From Melitaea cinxia (taxonomy: Eukaryota; Arthropoda; Insecta; Lepidoptera; Nymphalidae): 64,000 nucleotides of DNA. Shown in pieces: positions 54,525 through 64,000 of this stretch (position 1 is its first letter; each line of letters starts with the position of its first letter). The DNA lies in NCBI RefSeq assembly GCF_905220565.1, contig NC_059412.1:13736125-13800124 (forward strand), read 5' to 3'. Position numbers and translations under genes: made by a program. The notes beneath the pieces are model-generated. The model searched no databases. It had not been told where the DNA came from and saw nothing but the letters and a program-made list of their open reading frames with translations.

Positions 54525-55077
54525 AAAATTCTCGAGTCGCTGTGTTGGTAGTTAAACTCCTCCGAAATAGCTTGACCGATTTTCATGAAATTTTGTGTGC
54601 ATATTGGGTAGGTCTGAGAATCGAACAACACCTATTTTTCATCCCCCTAAATGTTAAGCGTATACCATATTTTTTTTTAATTTTTAGATAAATTATTTAT
54701 TTAACTGAGGTAGGGCACAGCAGGAATTTCCTGCTCAAAATATGGAGCAGCCTGACTGGGGTAGTACCTCGACCTTACAGAAGATCACAGCAAAATAATA
54801 CTGTTTTCAAGCAGTGTTGTGTCCCTATTGGTGAGTAAGGTGACCAGAGCTCCTGGGGGGATTGGGGATTGGGTCGGCCACGCGCTTGCGATGCTTCTGG
54901 TGTTGCAGGTGTCTTTAAGCTACGGTAATCGCTTACCATCAGGTGAGCCGTACGCTTGTTTGCCGACCTAGTGACATAAAAAAAAAATATTTTTTTATAT
55001 AAATTTTCAAGCCTCCTTCAACCCCTATTTTTAAATAGCGTTTAGCGGCAAGACAACGTTTGTCGAGTCAGCTAGTA
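54525..55077 (+). repeat. Family F repeat split by a family C copy
   Basis: The F repeat starts TATAAAATTCTCGAGTCGCT, runs to about 54700, then resumes after a family C insertion (about 54705-54985, ending GACCTAGTGACATAAAA). It closes with AACGTTTGTCGAGTCAGCTA at 55077. The inner border of the palindrome (54866) falls inside this family C copy. Confidence 0.7.
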
Positions 55078-55227
55078 TCTTTATATTTTTTCTTCACCTC
55101 TGTATACACGATAAAATGAGATTTTTTTTTCTAATTAGTTTTCCTACTTTTCTACAAAAATACATGTTTGACTAGCGAGCTTTAATATAACTTTCAAAAT
55201 TAAAATATCTATTTTTAAAAGTGACTC

Positions 55228-55440
55228 ATTTCACTAGCCCGTTGGCGCAGTTTGTAACTGACCCTGCTTTCTGCTCCAGCAGTTGTGGTTCCGATTCCCA
55301 CGCACAGGTTTGGGTGTAATTTACATATTTATTTATATATGTATAATTTATATGTATGTTTATCGAAAAAAAAAATATATAGCTATGCCAGTCGGCTGTT
55401 ACCTTGACACAAGCATTAAGTTGCTTACTTTATTTATTAT
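55228..55440 (+). repeat. tRNA-derived SINE, family 1, in the spacer
   Basis: Head ACTAGCCCGTTGGCGCAGTT, damaged box B GTGGTTCCGATTCCCAC and body CAGTCGGCTGTTACCTTGAC. Confidence 0.75.
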
Positions 55441-56169
55441 TATTCATTATTAATAAGCATAAACTAAAAAAATTGTAGCTTTTAAATAAGATTTTCCGTG
55501 AATTCAAATAGATGATGAGCGGCTTACTCAAGAGGCAATTTGAAATACAAATCAAAAATATAAAAATATAAAGGCCATATCCACAATCACGTCAAATAAA
55601 AATTATATTACACTATACTATATCCAGTATCGACTCAATGATTCCCATACATCAGAGATAAATAGGATTAAACACTACCCCTGAGCCATTCTCATAAAAT
55701 ATTCTGTGAGCGAGTCCGGTGTTAGAAAAACAGATATCGGAGGAATCCGGTTGTTTTTCAACACAGGTAGGTAATAATGGGTGAGATTCGAGAAATTTCT
55801 TCAAATACGTTTTAAGGTTAGTTCAGGAAAAGAAGAATGGAATAGTTAAGGTAAGGCAAGGTCTACACTTAATACAGATGAATATTAAATTTACTAATTA
55901 AAGTAATTAAACTAAATTTCGATATATAAATAAATATTAAAAACTAGATATTGCCAGCACCTCTATGGTATAGAAATCTTCATATTATGTTATGCTTATC
56001 GTAAAACATAATTTTTCCAGTTTTGACGACATTCTACATATGTAGATATATGTAGCCTTTTTCGAAAAATGGGCTATCAAAAATTTATCTTAAAAAACTT
56101 TTCGATTTAAAACAGTAGTGCTTGAGATTAGGGAATTCAATCAAAAAACTTTTTAGCTATGTACTATAT

Positions 56170-56425
56170 AATTGTGTTTGCTTGCAATAAAAAAAAACAA
56201 CTTCAATTACGTCGATATTATCATACGAGGTACATGTAGACGAAAAAATTATCAAGTAAATGCGCATTATTAGAGATGGCTAAAGTCAATTGTCAGATCT
56301 CGATTAAATTTACATGGGACCGCATGACAAGCCCCGCCTTTTGATTAAAAAAAATCATCGGAATATGCAATAAACGGTAACAGACATAAAAAAAATAGTT
56401 TTCTTGAAGTTGGTCAAAAACAATT
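56170..56425 (-). repeat. Family P repeat in the spacer
   Basis: From AATTGTGTTTGCTTGCAATA to TTCTTGAAGTTGGTCAAAAA. The middle holds GACCGCATGACAAGCCCC. Short, diverged copy in minus orientation. Confidence 0.65.
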
Positions 56426-56432
56426 TAGTTAT

Positions 56433-56985
56433 AGAATAAAATTCTCGTGTCACAATGTTAGTTAAAATACTCCTCCGAAACGGCTGGACCGATTTTTATG
56501 AAATATTGTATGCATATCAGGTAGGTCTGAGAATCGGCTAACATCTGTTTTTCATAACCCTTAGTTATAAGGGGGGGGGGGGGATTGAAAGGGGGTTAAT
56601 TTAGTTTGTAAATCTTATAAATAAAATCTCGTGTTAGTTAAAATACTCCTCCGAAACGGCTGGACCGATTTTTATGAAATATTGTATGCATATCGGGTAG
56701 GTCTGAGAATCGGCTAACATCTGTTTTTCATAACCCTTAGTTATAAGGGGGGGGGGGATTGAAAGGGGGTTAATTTAGTTTGTAAATCTTATAAATAAAA
56801 TCTCGTGTTAGTTAAAATACTCCTCCGAAACGGCTGGACCGATTTTTATGAAATATTGTATGCATATCGGGTAGGTCTGAGAATCGGCTAACATCTGTTT
56901 TTCATAACCCTAAGTTATAAGGGGGGGGGGGGGGTATTAAGGGGGGTTAATAACCAATATGGTATGTGCTGGGTCAGCTAATAAT
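56433..56985 (+). repeat. Family F tandem array, three ~175-bp units with G tracts
   Basis: GTTAGTTAAAATACTCCTCC recurs at 56457, 56633 and 56807 (periods 176 and 174). Each unit holds CGGCTGGACCGATTTTTATG and a run of 10-16 G residues after AGTTATAA. Units are nearly identical, so the array is young. Confidence 0.9.
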
Positions 56986-59112
56986 ATATAAAATTTTAAA
57001 TACATCTAGAATGTTAAAATGATAACCACAGAAATGCCATTTTAGTGGGTGTTTTCTAACTTTCTTAAATTATTCTTAGTTTACTAATAAAGGTTTTATC
57101 AAAATACCGTTTACTTATTATAATCAAACTGGCGACCTCTATCCGTCCGTATATTTTTTACACGATGAACTGCCCAATCCCCCCAGGAGCTCTGGTCACC
57201 TTACTCACCAATAGGAACACAACACTGCTTGAAAACAGTATTATTTTGCTGTGATCTTCTGTAAGGTCGAGGTACTACCCCAGTCAGGCTGCTCCATATT
57301 TTGAGCAGGAAATTCCTGCTGTGCCCTACCTCAGTTAAATAAATAATTTATCTAAAAATTAAAAAAAAATATGGTATACGCTTAACATTTAGGGGGATGA
57401 AAAATAGGTGTTGTTCGATTCTCAGACCTACCCAATATGCACACAAAATTTCATGAAAATCGGTCAAGCTATTTCGGAGGAGTTTAACTACCAACACAGC
57501 GACTCGAGAATTTTATATATTAGATTTGTATGATTTTATGATGATTTCAGCTGTAAGTTAATACAAGAAGCTGTCTATGATGGTAGTATATTCATTATTT
57601 ATTGGTAATACAAGAGTGCCTTTGTAATGAATGCCTATTTACTTTTGAAGGTATTGATATTGTACGTTTCAGCCCAGTTTGTAACATCCCACTATTGGGC
57701 ATAGGTCTTTGTCTCCATATAGATGAGGTTGCGGTTGATATTGTAACTGTCAAGGAGAATTGGAAGGGAAAATTGGATGATGTTACATATTTCTAGGAAT
57801 TTTAATTAGAAACGAGGAAAGGAAGGACTTAGTGTAAGTTAGAAGAGTAACTTTTACATTGTAGCGACATCTATCGCGCAACATACAAACTAAAGAAAAA
57901 CTGACGTATCCTACATCGCGCTATCAAAGTTATCAAAAATGATTGAGTATATATACAAGATCCCGACAACAACCGTGGGGCCAGTAGCCCACCAGACACA
58001 ACACCCGTCTCGTTGGAGGATCCTCCCTTTTCGATGGATGACGTGATTCAAACTATACCATCACCCAAAACATTACGAATACGCGTTATTCAAACTGAAA
58101 TAATTCTAAATATACTTAGCAACGTGTCTTGTACATGTAATTAATAATTATCTTAATCTTACCCGATTTTATATCAAAATGTTAATCTCATAATAATGAA
58201 ACGAAGTTTTCGGATTTTATCGCGGTTTATTAAGTTTTTTACATGCTCGACGTTTTGGATACTTTACAGCAACCATGGTCACGGGAGGACCTCCCGTGTG
58301 AAAAAGTTGTTTCATTATAATGAGTGAAATTTGCGTAAACATTAGAAAACAATAATTATAAAAAATCTCAATCAATTCTCGCTTAGATAATAAAAATGAT
58401 AATGTCCGAGGAAGTTTAAAAACATATAATTAACGTATAATATGATTGTGATAACGTTATCTTGCTTATATCTACAATTTAATTCGTCAGCATTTATCAA
58501 AATATTTTTTTTAACTAACCCGGTCTAGTAACATTTTATAATAACTTTTTTAAAATAATTTTCTGCATAACGAAACATATAAATAAAAAAATGTTTAACT
58601 TTTCCTTGTCTGTCGATTTGGTAGGTAAATATGCAGGTGTATTAGGTAACAGATGACTGACATGTATAATTTAACCTACTTCAAAAAACCAGGAGTTCCT
58701 ATGTTCCCTTCTATATTTATACGAAATACACCCAGACTCGACTAGTCATTGCCTACCCCGAGTAATAACTGCTACCTTGGTCTGCATGGCTGGTTGTTAT
58801 GGGTTGTTTCTTGATTGGTATGACAGTCTGACGTAGAGTAATCTCGGCTTTACGAGTCACGTACGCTTTATACGTATTACAGTGCAATTTTAAGCATGGT
58901 GTTTGCAATAACGCTGGAACACCCTAAATATAAAATGACTGACAAAATACATGGCTAACGCACTGGCGTAGCAGTCGCAGCTTATTGCACGCTGATGACA
59001 AATATTGGCCATATAGATTGTTGTTGCGGTATGGGCGTTTGTGCTTGTGTATTGTGTGTTCCAGGACAACCGACACAGGGGATTCGAGGGTGATGTGAGG
59101 TCGAACGTTGAG

Positions 59113-59472
59113 TGTGAAGTGTTTACGCTTCAGCCTGTAATATCCCACTACTGGGCATAGGCCTCTTTGCCCATGTAGGAGAAAGATCAGCGCTTAATCC
59201 ACCACGCTGCTCCAATGCGGGTTGGCAGATATATTCCCTACTATGAGTAACGATCGCTATCAGGTGTACATGATAACAACCGGGATCGACGGCTTAACGT
59301 GCTCCCCGAGGCACGGTGGGGAGACCCACTAGGACTGCACAAACACCCAGACCACGGCAAACACCTGTATGGCCAATACAAATGTTTGTCATGTGCGGGG
59401 ATCGAACCCGCAACCGCCAGCGCAACAGGTACAGTCCATGGCTGTGACCGTTGCGCCAACGCGGCGTGAAGT
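59113..59472 (-). repeat. tRNA-derived SINE, family 2, full length (right arm)
   Basis: Mirror copy of 52588-52935. Box B GCGGGTTCGATCCCCGCAC is intact on the minus strand, and the 3' end GGCTGAAGCGTAAACA is at the low-coordinate side. Confidence 0.85.
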
Positions 59473-60216
59473 GTTTGCTGAAGATTTATTTACGTATACA
59501 AATAAACAAAGTGCTGATAATCAAGGTTGTCTGGAAGAAATCTCATTCCTAGTGATGATACCGCCTTTGTGTATATTATTTTGTAAGTTTTATTTTTTGA
59601 GATACATATGTACTTTAACTTCTAGTATATTTCTTCTTCTTCCTCTGATAAGTCCATTTTTGTTATATGAATTGTATACGAAAGATACAAAACAATTTTA
59701 ACTTTTTCCGAGTATTCATATTGTTACAAATGAGAAAAATGTCGTATTTATTATCACCATTTCCTCAACATAATTTATTATTCATTTCAAAGTCTTTGTC
59801 TTTTTATTTTTAGAGTTTTATGTCAAACCATTAAAAAAAATGTAAGCGTATTGGTGATTTTTGAACATTCTGAACGTCAATTGTTTAAAAGGAGGTAAAT
59901 TAAGGATTCAGTGGTTTTCCATACAAATTTTCAGTCTTTTGACACAGCGATTGTCAGTTAAACAAGCCAAAACGAATGTCAGAAAGCTTCGGTAAAATTT
60001 TTCGTCGAAATAAATAAAAGTAATTTCTGCATCTTAAAAAATTATTTTCAATGGCTCGACTTTGAATGCTGCTTTCTCAAACTTCTTTATCAATTTTAAA
60101 TTTTTTTATTCTTCTTCTCGCTAACAACGCTTTAAATTAATTAAGTTTTCAAGGTGAGACGAATAGCTAAGATTTTTACTCAAATTTTTGAAAAAAGACG
60201 AAGAATATAATTATCG

Positions 60217-60334
60217 AGCTCCTGGGGGGATTGGGGATTGGGTCGGTAACGCGCTTGCGATGCTTCTGGTGTTGCAGGCGTCTATAAGCTACTTAGTATA
60301 GCTTGTCTGCCGACCTAGTGTCATAAAAAAAAAA
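60217..60334 (+). mobile_element. Truncated family C retroposon, right arm only
   Basis: AGCTCCTGGGGGGATTGGGG ... GACCTAGTGTCAT and a run of A residues interrupts the arm. The left arm has the uninterrupted site (reverse complement TTATCGTCGAAA). A 4-bp ATCG duplication fits at 60213-60216 and 60335-60338. The polyA end and 5' truncation mark family C as a retroposon. About 30 internal bases are missing compared with 54852-54985. Confidence 0.75.
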
Positions 60335-60584
60335 ATCGTCGAAAAAAAAATGTTATTGTTTATTTTTTTGTAATATTAACCGTTGTATACAATATTTAAG
60401 TGCAGTTTAAGAGCTACTTAACAAGACTAATAAACACACTGGAAACTTATTAGTGACTACATCAGTCAAAAAAGTAAATTTCCAAATGGGTTCGGTCAAA
60501 AATTTTAGTTTCACTGATTGGGAACTATTTGCTTATTGTACTAATTTGAATTGCACTAACTTTTATGTGTAACTAGCGACTCGC

Positions 60585-60910
60585 CCCGGCTTCGCACGGG
60601 TGCAATGCTGATACTAAATATACTACAGAATGTCTTTATTTATAGTGTGAAGCTAGCTTATAGCGTGGTTATTAACATAATAACAACAACATTCAAATAT
60701 GCGTCGTTAGATTACACGTTGTTGTAGAATGCGTTGAAGAAATAAAGGTTCACTGCTCGTTCCCCGTAGGCGATAGCGTGATAATATGTAGCTTATATAT
60801 TGACCCGACTTTTAGAATATTCGTGCCAAATTAGAAGTAAATCCATGCAGTACTTTTTGAGTTTATCCCGGACATACATACAGACAAACAGACAAAAATT
60901 CTAAAAACTA
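60585..60910 (+). repeat. Family G/E-like repeat inside the right arm
   Basis: TAGCGACTCGCCCCGGCTTC, GTGCAATGCTGATACTAAAT and, at the end, AGACAAACAGACAAAAATTC: mirror of 51235-51600. Confidence 0.6.
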
Positions 60911-61225
60911 TATTTTTGGCTTCGGTACCGATTGTAGATCACAACCCAAGTATTCTTTTAAAAAAATATTCAATGTACAGTTTTGACTTACCTACCTTTT
61001 TATTATATGTAATAGATCATAATAATTTTGACAGCAACTTCATTAATACAATTCGAGGCAGCAGATTAAATAAAAACGTGACATTGGCAAGAAATTATAA
61101 TTTTTTTAATACCTATAAAAATATTTATATAATATTTTAGTATGTTAATTCAACTTGTATTTTGTCTAATTTACGTTTTTCAAAGTTGTGCGCAATTCTG
61201 TATAATTTGTATTACGTCATAGAAC

Positions 61226-61410
61226 TTATCATCTCTCTCGATTTTGTACTCTACATCAATATCATCAAGTACCTCTTCGAACAGAGATCTCACGCCTTCA
61301 GCAACAAGGACAAGACTATCATTACTAAGTACAGCAAAGTACCATCTGTCTAGATTCATCTCATCAATGATTTTATTCTTAGTTACTTGATCAAATTGAT
61401 TGACCCTGAA
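61226..61410 (-). pseudogene. Carboxypeptidase propeptide exon, right-arm copy, cut by a transposon
   Basis: Minus-strand translation FRVNQFDQVTKNKIIDEMNL, then DRWYFAVLSNDSLVLVAEGV and EVLDDIDVEYKIERDD has no stop. A pogo-like element is inserted directly before FRVN, at the TA of an AATATT. The apparent start Met of this frame (61428) comes from the transposon end. The exon lacks upstream coding sequence and a good donor, so it is dead although open. Confidence 0.85.
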
Positions 61411-61412
61411 TA

Positions 61413-63060
61413 GGGGAACACCGGGCAAGATGGGGTTGTTAAGGTTTAAAGCTCCAGAAATCGTAGGGGTTCATGGTTTCATAATCATATTTATTCTTAA
61501 TCAGGCTTGTAGTTATCAATCTTACATATTAAATTTAAATCAGGAACACAGCACCATAGAATTGTTAATAATATAACAAAATGTAAAATATGACATATCA
61601 CCCCATCATGCCCGATAGGTCGGGTAAGATGGGGTGAGCCTAATGGGCAAGATGGGGTATAGCCATTCTCTCGACTATTCAGGAGTGCAGAACTCGCAAA
61701 TGAATGTTGCTTCGGCATCATTATCATCCACTCCTGCGCAGCAATAATGTAACCATTTACCACAAGAAGAATAAGCAATCCAACCTTTCTTGGAGTCGAA
61801 ATATAATCCTGTAGAATGTAGGCATGGAGTGTTTTCGGTTTCAACATCACTCTTTTCAGAAGACGACTGTCTAATACGTATCTTTGAATTATATTTCTTT
61901 GTGGCTTTAGTCTTGAAATAGGTTTTGTTTCTCTTCCTTTTTCTGTTTTCGCTCCTTTTTTCTCTGTCTGATTTCCTTGTTTTGCTTTTTTAACTTTTCT
62001 GTCACATTTTTTTAAAATAAATTCTTCTAACTTAACTCTTAACAACTTCTGTTTATAGGGTGAAGAGGTTATGATAGTAGATTTACCGCGTTTTTTCGTC
62101 ACTTTTAATGTCTTCTTGGTCACTGGAAGAGGCAATAGTTGCTTTGGGCTGGCTAATGCACTAAATTAGGCCAATAAGAAAATCTAGGGGAAGGACTCAA
62201 ATTTTTAATATGTGTTAATTTCAGTTGTACTAGTTGTCACAACTGTTGAATTAGTAGGATCTGTAACAACAACTGCAGTGCTCGTTGCTGTTGTTGTAAG
62301 AGGTGCTGCCACAGTATCTACAGTTAAAAAAAACCCGATTTCTATGTCTAGTAAATAATCCATCAAGCTCATCCTCTTCTTCTTTTTGCGAAAATACTGG
62401 TACCCAAAGGTACCTTTACATTCTTTTTTAGCCTTTTTTACCTTTCATTCCAATGTAGTTTGTGGGACTAAGAAAAATTTTGCAGCCAACATATATCCCA
62501 TTTCTCGCTTCAAAACAACTTCTATCGCCTTATTCAGTGCTTCCCTTGACCGTTTTCCTCTTCCTGAGTTTCTTTTATAAACATATATGACTTTTTTTAA
62601 ATATAAACCATCCTAAAACAATATATAAAAAAATATAAATAATCAAAATCGTGTCAGACAATATGGGGTATCATATACCCCATCTTGCCCGTTGATTCGT
62701 TTCAAAATTAATATTCAAACAAAAAAAAAATGAATAATGTTTCATAACAAAACAAGTTATTACCTGTTACTGCAATGTACTGTAGATAGGATTAACCGAG
62801 GTGCCGCTTAAAATTCACCAAATACAAGTTTCATGCACTACGAAACGTACATATAAGAAATTTTACTACGAACAAACGAAATCTACTTTTCGGCGATAAC
62901 TAAAACAAGTGATTAGCCGCCGTGTTAGTATTTGTGTGACTAAGAGCTGTCGTGGCGGCCAGTAGCGAGATGGCAGAGCGAATGAGATTGATCAATTTAA
63001 ATCACCTGAAAAGCCTGATGCCCCGTCTTGCCCACCACCCCGTCTTGCCCGGTGTTCCCC
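61413..63060 (-). mobile_element. pogo-like (TA-targeting) DNA transposon, internally deleted
   Basis: The ends GGGGAACACCGGGCAAGA(T/C)GG at 61413 and, inverted, at 63060 are flanked by TA (61411-61412, 63061-63062). The left palindrome arm shows the empty site with a single TA, so borders are exact. GGGCAAGATGGGG-like motifs recur inside both ends (about 61628, 61649, 62680, 63021). Minus-strand remnants of a transposase N-terminus and C-terminus are present, without the catalytic core. A mobile but non-autonomous element. Confidence 0.9.
61680..62610 (-). pseudogene. pogo-like transposase remnants (HTH_psq end and C-terminal finger)
   Basis: At about 62580-62450 the minus strand encodes GRGKRSREALNKAIEVVLKR, then EMGYMLAAKFFLVPQTTLE, a recognisable HTH_psq DNA-binding segment; a stop follows. 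A short piece near 62360 resembles the LDIEIGFF region after that domain, and then the DDE core is absent. The 61497-62135 frame carries KKRGKSTIITSSPYKQKL of the C-terminal region. After a frameshift near 61880, another frame to 61680 reads KKGWIAYSSCGKWLHYCC, then ATFICEFC, the Cys/His finger seen in the other pogo-like element, with its last Cys pair kept. N-terminus, tail and finger are in different states of decay. Confidence 0.78.
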
Positions 63061-63844
63061 TATTTATTTTGTGTTCCTTTCGTGCACACGTTTTCTTCTG
63101 TCCAATCTTCGTTCAATTCATTCATAAAGGTCGTCACTTAGAGATCACTTTTACTGATAAGTTTTTCGATAATTCGTATAATTATCGTAATAAATATATT
63201 AAGAAACTACAAACTTAAGTTTGAAGAAGCTTACCGTGCCTCAGCAAAATCAATACCTTAATAAATTAATTTAACATACTCCTACGAAGCTGCCATGTTC
63301 GAACTAATAAACTAATATAATCCTCTTCAATTCGTAGAGTTCGTCAGTGAAGGATATATCGTGTAAGACTGAATGTAATATAAGATATTCCAAAACTCAA
63401 TTTTATTTCAGCATCTTTATATTTTGATTAGATTATTGACGGTGACCAGAAAATTCCTTGCCGGATTTGACAGTTCATTAAATCCTTTTTTTTTATAAAA
63501 CAAGTCCACGGCCCTGTTGATAGGAAGTGTTTTGCCTGCTGTTCTTGAAATTTACATTTACTCAGTAAAGAAAAATGCTCATAAAATAAGAACTACTGGG
63601 TCAATATAAATCAAATTTTTATAGAATTAAATGGTTACTATTCCGTATCGAACAAAAATAGAATCACGTAGGTAAATCGGATCAGAAATATATAAAAAAA
63701 TATCACCCGAATTAATATCCTCCTCCATTTTAAAGTCAGTTAAAGATTATCATAAGTATGTAAAAATTGTGATTTTGTTTATACATGAGAACTATTACTA
63801 AGTATCTACATGATACTAATATTTTTAAACGATGGTAAATCAAT

Positions 63845-64000
63845 TAACTTTTAACTGAGGTAGGGCACAAAAGGAAATTTCTTGCTCGAAACCTGGAGCC
63901 CAACTAGGGAAATACCTCCACTTAACAGAAAATCACAGCTAAATAATACTGCTTTCAAGCAGTGTTGTGTTCCTGTTGGTAAGTAAGGTGACCAGAGCTT
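63845..64000 (+). repeat. Family C repeat, cut by the window end
   Basis: TAACTGAGGTAGGGCACAAA, AATAATACTGCTTTCAAGCA and GTGTTGTGTTCCTGTTGGTA: mirror of 49733-49890 in the left arm. Confidence 0.75.

Larger units (their letters stand above)
49733..54866 (+). repeat. Large inverted duplication, left arm
   Basis: This whole stretch reappears as its reverse complement in 57173-64000. Anchor pairs: 54243-54437 with 57602-57796 (identical); 53339-53430 with 58610-58700; 52588-52935 with 59113-59472; 51965-52020 with 60050-60105; 50761-50945 with 61226-61410; 49733 with the window end. Coordinate sums rise from 112039 near the centre to 112171 further out, which is explained by insertions in the right arm. 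The outer limit is at least 49733. Confidence 0.93.
54867..57172. other. Palindrome spacer (not duplicated)
   Basis: About 2.3 kb between the arms. It holds the remainder of the split family C/F repeats, a SINE family 1 copy (55228-55440), about 700 bp with no recognised content (55450-56160), a minus family P repeat and the family F tandem array. No gene. Confidence 0.8.
57173..64000 (-). repeat. Large inverted duplication, right arm
   Basis: Reverse complement of 49733-54866 with two extra blocks: a polyA retroposon at 60217-60334 and a pogo-like transposon at 61413-63060. It begins in a family C copy (CCAATCCCCCCAGGAGCTCT) and is still matching the left arm at the last base of the window. 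The true arm is therefore longer than seen. Confidence 0.93.

Noticed and set aside
59369..59701. A 110-codon frame in the right arm, mirrored in the left
   Set aside because: Its first half is SINE family 2 sequence and the rest is AT-rich; no gene signals.
1..64000. CRISPR arrays, operons or bacterial defence genes
   Set aside because: No regularly spaced identical repeats with unique spacers, and the introns, polyA signals, SINEs and tRNA all point to an insect nuclear genome.

Overview
The window looks like insect nuclear DNA, most likely from a butterfly or moth. It is AT-rich and packed with short interspersed repeats of a lepidopteran kind: two tRNA-derived SINE families, repeats ending in ACCGACTTCAA/TTGAAGTCGGT, RTE/jockey/I-like LINE pieces and MITEs. 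The real genes have short exons separated by introns with GT..AG borders. The species assignment is inference from repeat style and gene type. No bacterial-type operons, CRISPR arrays or viral genes were seen.

Layout. Positions 1-27,400 are mostly repeats: a broken non-LTR reverse transcriptase nested inside another repeat (2001-4045), one compact intronless candidate gene for an Arg/Ser- and His-rich protein (5784-6308), a tRNA-Glu(UUC) gene (8226-8297), an internally deleted hAT transposon with an intact 8-bp target duplication (10691-12326) and a long near-perfect inverted repeat (15214-15711). Positions 27,400-48,400 hold a cluster of M14 (carboxypeptidase A/B type) zinc carboxypeptidases. 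It contains one complete five-exon gene on the minus strand (27478-35451, 419 aa), one complete six-exon gene on the plus strand (44446-48344, 440 aa), and debris of further copies between them: an orphan signal-peptide exon at 39579-39643 and a frameshifted last exon at 41489-42086. Both complete genes carry a signal peptide, an activation propeptide and all the zinc and catalytic residues, so they should be secreted digestive-type zymogens. Their substrate-pocket residues differ (Glu versus Ser at the position equivalent to bovine 255).

Positions 49,700-64,000 form a large inverted duplication (palindrome). The left arm is at least 49733-54866, the right arm is 57173 to beyond the window end, and the spacer is about 2.3 kb. 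Each arm carries a dead copy of a carboxypeptidase propeptide exon. After duplication the arms were marked separately: the left copy has a nonsense codon and a (TA)n(TG)n tract, while the right copy received a 1.65-kb pogo-like DNA transposon and a short polyA retroposon. The left arm preserves the empty target site of both insertions. Arm similarity appears highest near the centre.

Two pogo-like, TA-targeting elements (37375-39086 and 61413-63060) contain decayed transposase pieces: an HTH_psq-like N-terminus in the second and a Cys/His finger at the C-terminus in both. The DDE core was not seen in either. Exon boundaries were read by eye from splice signals and homology between the two genes. 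Repeat boundaries are approximate unless a target-site duplication is described.
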